In this document: piece by piece, positions 7,297 through 14,518 of the stretch
Numbering within the stretch: position 1 is the first letter of the stretch
Layout: every line of letters begins with the position of its first letter
NCBI GenBank assembly: GCA_029263945.1
Contig: JARIDM010000148.1
Location: forward strand, 1 to 14,518
Direction: 5' to 3'
Length of the DNA: 14,518 bases
Source: Sporosarcina sp.
GTDB lineage: Bacteria; Bacillota; Bacilli; Bacillales_A; Planococcaceae
The notes under the pieces: generated by a model
The model's database searches: none
What the model saw: the letters and a program-made list of their open reading frames with translations, nothing else
What the model was told of the DNA's origin: nothing
Position numbers and translations under genes: made by a program

Positions 7297-9432
7297 TTGA
7301 CTACAACATTATTTGCCCTCGATATCGGAACACGATCCGTTGTTGGAATTATTTTAAAGGAAAATGGAGATCATTATCATGTTGCTGACCTTGTTTCCAT
7401 TGAACACAAAGAACGTTCAATGATAGATGGCCAAATACATAATATTTTAAGTGTCGCAAAAGTCATCATTGAAATCAAAGAATTACTCGAAGCGAAACAT
7501 GGTCCGCTTAAACGAGTAAGCGTAGCTGCAGCAGGCCGTGCATTAGTTACAATGAAAGGGAGTATAAATATTGACCTTTCAAAGGAATCCATAATTTCAA
7601 CCGAAGATGTAAACCGGCTAGAACTTTCTGCAGTACAAAACGCACAACAAAAACTTTTAACCGCAAAGGAACAGCCAACAAATGATTATTATTATTGTGT
7701 CGGCTATTCTGTCCTCCATTATAAATTGGAAGAACAAAAAATTGGGAGCTTAATTGACCAAATTGGAAATTCAGCTGCTGTTGAAGTGATTGCAACCTTC
7801 TTACCACAAGTCGTTGTCGAGTCTTTGCTTTCCGCTCTAAAACGCGCAGGACTCGAAATGGAAGCTTTAACGCTCGAGCCTATTGCCGCTATACAAGTAC
7901 TCATACCACCTTCGATGCGCAGGCTCAACGTCGCACTCGTTGACATTGGTGCAGGTACGTCAGACATTGCCATTGCGGATAATGATACGGTCATTGCATA
8001 CGGCATGGTACCCGCAGCTGGGGATGCTGTAACCGAAGCTTTGAGCAACGAATACTTACTAGACTTCCCAATTGCAGAAAAAATTAAACGGCAACTAAAA
8101 GATAGTGAAAACGTCGTCATGGAAGATATTTTAGGATTTGAAGAAACAATACCTACAAATGATGTTACAGATAAGCTTACACCTACAACACAACACATCG
8201 CTCAATTAATTGCGGATGAAATCCATCGCTTAAATAATGAGCAATCACCTAAAGCCGTTATTCTGGTTGGGGGTGGAAGTTTGACACCTAATCTTCCATC
8301 TGAGCTTAGTACTTTTTTAGATTTACCTAAGAATAGGGTTGCAATCCGTGGTCTCGAGGCTTTAACCAACATTACCTTTGAGGAGAGTATTGGGACTTCC
8401 CCTGATTTAGTAACGCCAATAGGAATTGCGATTGCCGCAAAGAGAGCACCTATTCATTATATGGCTGTTACTGTAAACGATAAAAAAGTGCGTTTGTTTG
8501 AGTTAAAAGAAATGACGATCGCCGATGCACTACTTGCGTCTAATATATCCGCTAAAGACCTATACGGTAAACCAGGTCACGGCATAAGGATTTCCTTTAA
8601 CGGAGAAGATCTAATCCTGCCAGGTGAACACGGAAAACCATCAATCATCTTATTGAACGGTGAACCTGCAAGTTCAAAAGATTTAGTGAAGAATGAGGAC
8701 TCCATCGTTGTCATTCTCGGCAAGGACGGACAAGATGCCGCGCCTAACGTTCAAGATTTAGTAGAAGAAATAAATCCAATCCAAGTAAAAATTGATGAAC
8801 AATCCATTCGCTTAACACCCGAAGTATTCATCAATGGCAAACAAATGCAAATGAACTCCCCTATCTATGATAGAGACATTGTTACTGTTTCACAAGCGCA
8901 AAATTTAGCAGTGGCGCTCAAAAAAATTGGGCACAATACTTTAAATAATCAGCAGTCGTTCATAATTTATGTAAATAAGAAACCATTAAAGTTACCTCAA
9001 GCTGAAACGCTTTATTTTCTTGGTACAATGCCGATAAAACCAACGTATAACTTATCAAATAATGATCACGTGACAATTCGACCAGGAAAAAGTTCTACGA
9101 TTGCAGACGTTGCCGCTCTATCTGGCATTAAAATTTCAGAGAAAATGAGTGTAACCTTTAATGGCGAAAATGTTACAATTCAAAAAAAACGGTACAACAT
9201 TATTTTAAATGGACATCCATCTACAAAAACAAAGAGCGTCCGACCTAATGATAAAATTGTTTTTACACCAATAGATGAAAATCCGATTCTTTTTAGTGAT
9301 GTTTTCTCTTTCACCGATTTTGCATTGCCTTCAGGCGTTACAGGTAGTTACCAAATCCTTCGAAACGGTATAGAAAGTAGATTCAATGAACAAATCTTTG
9401 GCGGTGATAACCTAGAGATTTCCTTTTCCTAA
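7297..9432 (+). CDS. FtsA/PilM-like actin-fold ATPase with repeated C-terminal extension, function unknown
   Basis: A 711-residue protein. The first ~385 residues are an actin-like ATPase of the FtsA/PilM type: phosphate-1 loop FALDIGTRSVVG (6-17), an SHS2-like 1C region, phosphate-2 loop VDIGAGTSDIAI (215-226), adenosine-binding motif ILVGGGSLTP (322-331), and PIGIAIAA. B. subtilis FtsA is about 440 residues, so this carries ~320 extra. Residues 407-473 and 601-657 are recognisable copies of one unit (TIAD, small-residue helix, FNGE, I(L)LNG.P, N(E)D.I), with a weaker third copy at ~497-531; the pattern resembles ThiS-like beta-grasp domains (inference). No membrane helix and no FtsA-type amphipathic C-terminal tail is visible (it ends NLEISFS). 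Start: the ATG at 7285 overlaps the Shine-Dalgarno AGAAAGGATG, so TTG 7297 (N-terminus TTTLFALDIGTR) is preferred; TTG 7288 is possible. It occupies the place of ytxJ in B. subtilis, on the opposite strand. It is not the dcw-cluster ftsA. Confidence 0.85.
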   Translation: MTTTLFALDIGTRSVVGIILKENGDHYHVADLVSIEHKERSMIDGQIHNILSVAKVIIEIKELLEAKHGPLKRVSVAAAGRALVTMKGSINIDLSKESIISTEDVNRLELSAVQNAQQKLLTAKEQPTNDYYYCVGYSVLHYKLEEQKIGSLIDQIGNSAAVEVIATFLPQVVVESLLSALKRAGLEMEALTLEPIAAIQVLIPPSMRRLNVALVDIGAGTSDIAIADNDTVIAYGMVPAAGDAVTEALSNEYLLDFPIAEKIKRQLKDSENVVMEDILGFEETIPTNDVTDKLTPTTQHIAQLIADEIHRLNNEQSPKAVILVGGGSLTPNLPSELSTFLDLPKNRVAIRGLEALTNITFEESIGTSPDLVTPIGIAIAAKRAPIHYMAVTVNDKKVRLFELKEMTIADALLASNISAKDLYGKPGHGIRISFNGEDLILPGEHGKPSIILLNGEPASSKDLVKNEDSIVVILGKDGQDAAPNVQDLVEEINPIQVKIDEQSIRLTPEVFINGKQMQMNSPIYDRDIVTVSQAQNLAVALKKIGHNTLNNQQSFIIYVNKKPLKLPQAETLYFLGTMPIKPTYNLSNNDHVTIRPGKSSTIADVAALSGIKISEKMSVTFNGENVTIQKKRYNIILNGHPSTKTKSVRPNDKIVFTPIDENPILFSDVFSFTDFALPSGVTGSYQILRNGIESRFNEQIFGGDNLEISFS
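8515..9267 (+). repeat. Duplicated beta-grasp-like modules within the FtsA-like protein
   Basis: Protein-level repeat. Unit 1 (residues 407-473, bases 8515-8715) and unit 2 (residues 601-657, bases 9097-9267) share TIAD(A/V), ISFNGED/VTFNGEN, SIILLNGEP/NIILNGHP and KNEDSIVV/RPNDKIVF in the same order; the segment between them contains a degenerate copy (VFINGKQ...DRDIVTV). The nucleotide sequences have diverged, so the duplication is old. Confidence 0.65.
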
Positions 9433-9468
9433 CAAAAATCCTAAAATGCTTATCAAATAAAACGCAAA

Positions 9469-9505
9469 AAAACACCTGCATTCTATAAAAAAATGCAGGT
9501 GTTTT
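9469..9505. terminator. Bidirectional terminator shared by the FtsA-like gene and ytxH
   Basis: A 13-bp perfect stem (AAAACACCTGCAT 9469-9481 with 9493-9505) around an 11-base loop, with an A-run upstream and a T-rich run downstream. It stands between the + strand FtsA-like stop (9430-9432) and the - strand ytxH stop (9510-9512). Confidence 0.9.
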
Positions 9506-9509
9506 CTTT

Positions 9510-10190
9510 TTATTTCGAAGTATTTTTCACAACAGCATCTTTCACAGCTTCAGCAGTTGCTGTTGTTGCTTCTTGTCCTTCTTCTAATTTTTCATTTACT
9601 TTTTCTTCAACTTTATCGACAAATTTAACAGCTTCTTCGCCTTCTGAAGATACTGTGCCGTCATCCATTGGCATTGGAGTTTTAGCTTTCATCGTTTTTA
9701 CTTTCTCTACAATTTGTCCAGATTGTTCTTGAAGCGTTTTCGTTACTTCCTCAGTTTTTTCCTTTGCAGTAGAGCTAAATTCAGCAGCTTTCTCTTTGGC
9801 AATTCCACTATATTCTGTTGCCTTGTCTTTTGCTACTGCGCCATATTCTGTCGCTTTGTCTTTTGCCACTGCACTATATTCTGTTGCTTTGTCTTTAGCG
9901 ATTGTGCTAATTTCAATGCCTTTATCTTTGAGTTGTACAGCTTGTGTTGAAAAATCTTCACGCATTTCTTTACCTGTTTTAGGTGCTAAAAACAGGGCTG
10001 CAGCTGCGCCAATTACACCACCAACGATGGCGCCAAATAAGAAACTTCCTGCACCTGATTCTTCATACTCATCGTAAAATGAGTCTGTGTACCCTCTATC
10101 CGCATATTGACTTGGTGGATAAAATTCATTTCCTGAATCAAAATCACCTTGAAGTTGTTGATGGTTAGTATTTTTTTTATGTTCACTCAT
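9510..10190 (-). CDS. ytxH: YtxH family general-stress protein with 11-residue repeats
   Basis: A 226-residue YtxH-domain protein of unknown molecular function; B. subtilis YtxH is a stress/stationary-phase (SigB, SigH) protein. A short hydrophilic N-terminus is followed by a Gly/Ala-rich hydrophobic segment (about 48-69, FLFGAIVGGVIGAAAALFLAP) and KTGKEMRED, the YtxH signature, probably a membrane anchor. Residues 95-149 are five tandem 11-residue repeats of the type S.(V/I)AKDKATEY, an amphipathic pattern like group 3 LEA proteins. The acidic/basic C-terminal region probably forms further helices. The N-terminus lacks a signal-cleavage motif. It is longer than typical YtxH because of the repeats. 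Shine-Dalgarno AGGAGG lies seven bases before the ATG. Second gene after ytxG with a 30-base gap. Confidence 0.88.
   Translation of the reverse strand: MSEHKKNTNHQQLQGDFDSGNEFYPPSQYADRGYTDSFYDEYEESGAGSFLFGAIVGGVIGAAAALFLAPKTGKEMREDFSTQAVQLKDKGIEISTIAKDKATEYSAVAKDKATEYGAVAKDKATEYSGIAKEKAAEFSSTAKEKTEEVTKTLQEQSGQIVEKVKTMKAKTPMPMDDGTVSSEGEEAVKFVDKVEEKVNEKLEEGQEATTATAEAVKDAVVKNTSK
9744..9908 (-). repeat. 33-bp tandem repeat array in ytxH
   Basis: Five consecutive 33-base units encode the 11-residue repeats of YtxH. The three units at 9810-9842, 9843-9875 and 9876-9908 are close to identical; the two at 9744-9809 are more diverged at the DNA level but keep AKEK(A/T).E. Unit length is a multiple of three, so copy-number change would keep the frame. 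Confidence 0.85.
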
Positions 10191-10220
10191 TATAATTCCT
10201 CCTAGAATTTCTTTTCTATA

Positions 10221-10682
10221 TTATGGACGCTTTATTTCGACAGGTTTATAAGCCGTCCAACCTTTTGTTTTACTTTTTCGTTCATTTACCTTGTCCATAA
10301 TTCCAATGGCAACTTGACTCCATTGAATGACTTGCGCTACTTTATCGCTATTGCGTTCCGCTTCAACCGCAACGGATTGTGTAACCTTATGAACAGATGA
10401 GTTAATCTCTGTAACCGAGTTTCCTAGCCCTTTAACAGCATCTACAACCGTGTTCAGTTTCTCTGACTTTTGCTGAATATCTTCAGCAAGATCATTTGTC
10501 TTTTTTAACAATGCCGTCGTTTCACTCGTGACCCCTTCTAGTTGAACTGATAAACCTTCCATTGTTACAGATACGTTATTCAAAGTAGTTTTTAAAGAAA
10601 ACAACGTCATTGAAAGACTTACACATAAAATTAAAAAAGCAATTGCAGCGACGATAGCCGCTATGTACAACAAAATTTCCAA
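10221..10682 (-). CDS. ytxG: YtxG, DUF948 membrane-anchored coiled-coil stress protein
   Basis: A 153-residue protein with an N-terminal membrane helix (about 3-25, ILLYIAAIVAAIAFLILCVSLSMTLF) and a long heptad-like coiled-coil region (about 30-120) rich in hydrophilic residues, then a basic tail ending PVEIKRP; this is the DUF948/YtxG family. The molecular role is unknown; B. subtilis ytxGHJ is a SigB-controlled general-stress operon. The start is TTG (10680-10682), supported by a perfect AAAGGAGG seven bases upstream and by the family N-terminus; no ATG lies near. It precedes ytxH and follows the murC terminator, so it heads its own transcription unit. Confidence 0.9.
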   Translation of the reverse strand: MEILLYIAAIVAAIAFLILCVSLSMTLFSLKTTLNNVSVTMEGLSVQLEGVTSETTALLKKTNDLAEDIQQKSEKLNTVVDAVKGLGNSVTEINSSVHKVTQSVAVEAERNSDKVAQVIQWSQVAIGIMDKVNERKSKTKGWTAYKPVEIKRP

Positions 10683-10725
10683 AACTGGTCCTCCTTTAAA
10701 AACTTTTCGTTTTCATAATACTGGT

Positions 10726-10751
10726 GTTCCCTATCTAATTAAAAGTTAAAC
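10726..10751 (-). promoter_or_regulatory. Candidate SigB promoter for ytxGH
   Basis: On the minus strand GTTTAA (10746-10751) and GGGAAC (10726-10731) are separated by 14 bases, matching the SigB consensus GTTTAA-N12..15-GGGWAW with a perfect -35 and a one-mismatch -10. It lies about 45 bases before the ytxG start, and B. subtilis ytxG is a known SigB target, which supports the call. Confidence 0.7.
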
Positions 10752-10826
10752 CTTTGCTCTCTAAACTTATTCGACAGATGACAAATTTCTCCTTCTTTTA
10801 TTATAAGTAATTTTCATATGATGTCT

Positions 10827-10874
10827 AAAAAAAAAAAAAAAAAACAGCTGACTTTAAAAAGTCATGCTGTTTCG
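10827..10874 (-). terminator. Strong intrinsic terminator after murC
   Basis: Read on the minus strand, AACAGC-A-TGACTTT and AAAGTCAGCTGTT form a stem with one bulged A and a two-base gap, followed by an uninterrupted run of 18 T (A18 on the + strand, 10827-10844). The 5' arm lies in the last codons of murC, whose TGA is at 10862-10864. It separates sftA-murC from ytxGH. Confidence 0.88.
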
Positions 10875-12175
10875 TTTTTATTAAGTACTTCCTTAAAGGC
10901 ATTTACAAATTTTTGTATATCCCCAGCACCCATGAATAAATAGGCTGCACGACCATGTTTTTCAAGTAGCGTCATATTTTCCATGTCTAAATAATGCGCA
11001 TTTGGTATTTTATTTATTAATTCATCAATCGACAAGCTTGCTTCTTGTTCTCTTGCAGAACCAAAGATATCACACAAATACACATGATCTGCTTCAGAAA
11101 GACTCTGTGCAAATCCCTCTAACAGAGCTGCAGTTCTTGTAAAAGTATGCGGTTGGAAAATCGCAACAATCTCTTTATCTGGATACTTTTGTTTTGCAGA
11201 TTGTAGTGTTGCGTTAATTTCAGTTGGATGATGTGCATAATCGTCAACAATGATTCGTCCCTCTATTTCCATTACAGAGAACCTTCTTTTCACACCATGA
11301 AACGTTGCCAATCTCTCTTGTACGAGTTCTGCAGGAATTCCTTCGTAATGACAGAGCGCAATCACTCCAAGCGCATTAAGGATCGCATGGTCGCCTGTGA
11401 GCGGGATTGTAAATGTAAAATAGAATGAATTTCTTACATATACATCAAACGTGGAACCAGTCGCGTCTTTTTTAATGTTCTTGGCTGCAAAATCATTCGT
11501 ATCTTCAAAGCCATAATAAACGACAGGTACATTTGCTTGAATTGCTTGTAAATGAGGATCATCACCACATGCAATTAACCCCTTTTTAACACGTAAAGCC
11601 ATTTCGCCAAAAGCATCTAAAACATCTTCTAAATCTTTAAAGTAGTCTGGATGATCAAAATCTATATTTGTCATAATCGCATAATCGGGTTCATATGCGA
11701 GAAAATGCCGTTTATATTCGCAAGCTTCAAACGCAAAATACTCGGCATTCTCTGTGCCCTTACCAGTGCCATCCCCTACCAAATAAGCAGAAGGTGCATA
11801 GCCAGAAATGACATGCGCAAGAAGACCTGTTGTCGATGTCTTTCCGTGTGAACCAGTTACACCTATAGAAATGAACTTTTGCATATACGTCCCCAAAAAC
11901 TCATGATAACGAATAACTTCAACGCCTAATTCTCTTGCCCGTACTATTTCTGGATGAGTATCAGGAAAAGCATTTCCTGCAATAACTGTCATCCCTGCCT
12001 TAATATTATTTGCATCAAAAGGATAAATGGTTATATTTCTTTTGCGTAAAGGATCTTCCGTAAAAAAATACTTATCAACATCAGAACCTTGTACTTCGTG
12101 GGCTGAATCATGAAGTATTTGCGCAAGGGAACTCATCCCCGCTCCTTTGATTCCTGTAAAATGAAACAATGTCAT
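10862..12175 (-). CDS. murC: UDP-N-acetylmuramate--L-alanine ligase
   Basis: Cytoplasmic Mur ligase that adds L-alanine to UDP-MurNAc with ATP hydrolysis, the first amino-acid step of peptidoglycan precursor synthesis. From the ATG at 12175 the product is 437 residues, close to the 432 of B. subtilis. Visible motifs: N-terminal Rossmann loop GIKGAGMS (8-15), ATP-binding loop GVTGSHGKT (105-113), TNIDFDHPDYF (169-179), GDHAILNALG (261-270), VKRRF (295-299) and DDYAHHPTEI (311-320). The open frame reaches 12217, but the start at 12175 has a perfect AGGAGG seven bases upstream and matches the family N-terminus MT..HF.GIKG. It lies 82 bases after sftA on the same strand and probably shares its transcript, as in B. 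subtilis; a strong terminator follows. Confidence 0.97.
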   Translation of the reverse strand: MTLFHFTGIKGAGMSSLAQILHDSAHEVQGSDVDKYFFTEDPLRKRNITIYPFDANNIKAGMTVIAGNAFPDTHPEIVRARELGVEVIRYHEFLGTYMQKFISIGVTGSHGKTSTTGLLAHVISGYAPSAYLVGDGTGKGTENAEYFAFEACEYKRHFLAYEPDYAIMTNIDFDHPDYFKDLEDVLDAFGEMALRVKKGLIACGDDPHLQAIQANVPVVYYGFEDTNDFAAKNIKKDATGSTFDVYVRNSFYFTFTIPLTGDHAILNALGVIALCHYEGIPAELVQERLATFHGVKRRFSVMEIEGRIIVDDYAHHPTEINATLQSAKQKYPDKEIVAIFQPHTFTRTAALLEGFAQSLSEADHVYLCDIFGSAREQEASLSIDELINKIPNAHYLDMENMTLLEKHGRAAYLFMGAGDIQKFVNAFKEVLNKNETA

Positions 12176-12257
12176 ATGACAACCTCCTGGGACCGTTTTG
12201 GCACCCTTTATACTCAACTATTTATTCCCTAAACTCTTTTAAATTATACGATTCAAC

Positions 12258-14279
<2,022 letters not shown>

Positions 14280-14518
14280 TTTAAAGAAGGAGAAACAGTT
14301 ACATTCGAAACGCTACCGGATAAGCTTGTCGCCATGGGTTACAATCGCGAATCTATGGTAGCAGCTCCAGGCGAATTCAGTATTCGTGGGGACATTGTTG
14401 ATATTTATGCGCTCAATGAAGAAGAACCGGTCCGACTTGAGTTTTTTGATAATGAAATCGATCGGATGCGCTTCTTTGAACCATCCACACAAAGATCATT
14501 TGATGAGGTGGTAACAGA
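14280..14518 (+). CDS. mfd: Internal fragment of transcription-repair coupling factor Mfd (partial at both ends)
   Basis: About 79 codons match the UvrB-like domain of Mfd, the ATP-dependent translocase that removes stalled RNA polymerase and recruits UvrA. The diagnostic stretch is GYNRESMVAAPGEFSIRGD, followed by IVDIYALNEEEPVRLEFFDNE, IDRMRFFEPSTQRS. PGEFSIRG and the FFDNEID...TQRS ending separate it from UvrB. It corresponds to a region near residue 160-245 of a protein of about 1,180 residues. There is no start codon, ribosome-binding site or N-terminal domain: the frame runs left to a TAG at 14223-14225 through sequence that already reads as sftA on the other strand. In B. subtilis mfd lies near the replication origin, far from sftA. 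The window ends inside the gene. Confidence 0.85.

Noticed and set aside
9744..9908. Possible CRISPR-like array (regular 33-bp periodicity)
   Set aside because: Units are directly adjacent with no spacers and translate to a continuous 11-residue protein repeat.
9714..10077. + strand frames with Cys/Phe- or Ala/Ser-rich repeats opposite ytxH
   Set aside because: They are shadows of the 33-bp repeats of ytxH, which has the proper start, Shine-Dalgarno and family match.
12176..12257. Separate promoter for murC in the sftA-murC gap
   Set aside because: AT-rich hexamers are present but no -35/-10 pair has acceptable spacing and match, so co-transcription with sftA is simpler.
14280..14518. Fragment as uvrB rather than mfd
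   Set aside because: PGEFSIRGDIVDIY and the TQRS ending follow the Mfd version of this domain; UvrB normally has a different G.FRVRGD...E context and a GE..G ending.

Overview
The window reads as a low-GC, AT-rich Firmicutes chromosome of the order Bacillales. The protein sequences sit close to Bacillus subtilis orthologues (AcsA of exactly 572 residues, AcuA of 210, a 358-residue chorismate mutase/DAHP synthase, CcpA), and the gene order sftA-murC-ytxG-ytxH-aroA-ccpA-acuCBA-acsA follows the B. subtilis block. Departures from that order (no motPS, no ytxJ, an extra FtsA/PilM-like gene, a fibronectin-type tailed wall protein next to acsA) suggest a Planococcaceae-type relative rather than Bacillus itself; this is inference.

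Layout. Positions 1-475 hold the 3' end of a secreted, probably penicillin-binding, protein on the + strand. It converges on acsA (-, 517-2235). acsA is divergent from acuA-acuB-acuC (+, 2410-4864). That operon converges on ccpA (-), which lies downstream of aroA (-, bifunctional chorismate mutase/DAHP synthase). Divergent from aroA is a 711-residue actin-fold (FtsA/PilM-like) protein with a C-terminal extension of repeated beta-grasp-like units (+, 7297-9432). It converges on ytxH and ytxG (-), which have a well-matched candidate SigB promoter. murC and a truncated sftA (-) follow. The last ~240 bases are an internal piece of mfd (+) joined head-on to the broken 5' part of sftA.

How the genes work together. 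AcsA makes acetyl-CoA from acetate. AcuA acetylates and AcuC deacetylates its catalytic lysine (K549 here, the same number as in B. subtilis), with AcuB as a CBS-ACT sensor protein. CcpA is the global carbon regulator. AroA feeds the shikimate pathway. MurC and SftA belong to wall synthesis and late chromosome segregation; YtxG/YtxH are general-stress proteins. Three convergent gene pairs each share a single bidirectional hairpin terminator.

Most notable: (1) the sftA/mfd junction near 14,270-14,285, where two unrelated genes are both cut, best explained by a chimeric assembly or a rearrangement breakpoint; (2) the FtsA/PilM-like ATPase with duplicated C-terminal modules, the least understood gene here. 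No tRNA, rRNA, CRISPR array, insertion sequence or phage gene was seen, and no gene-free stretch exceeds about 180 bases.
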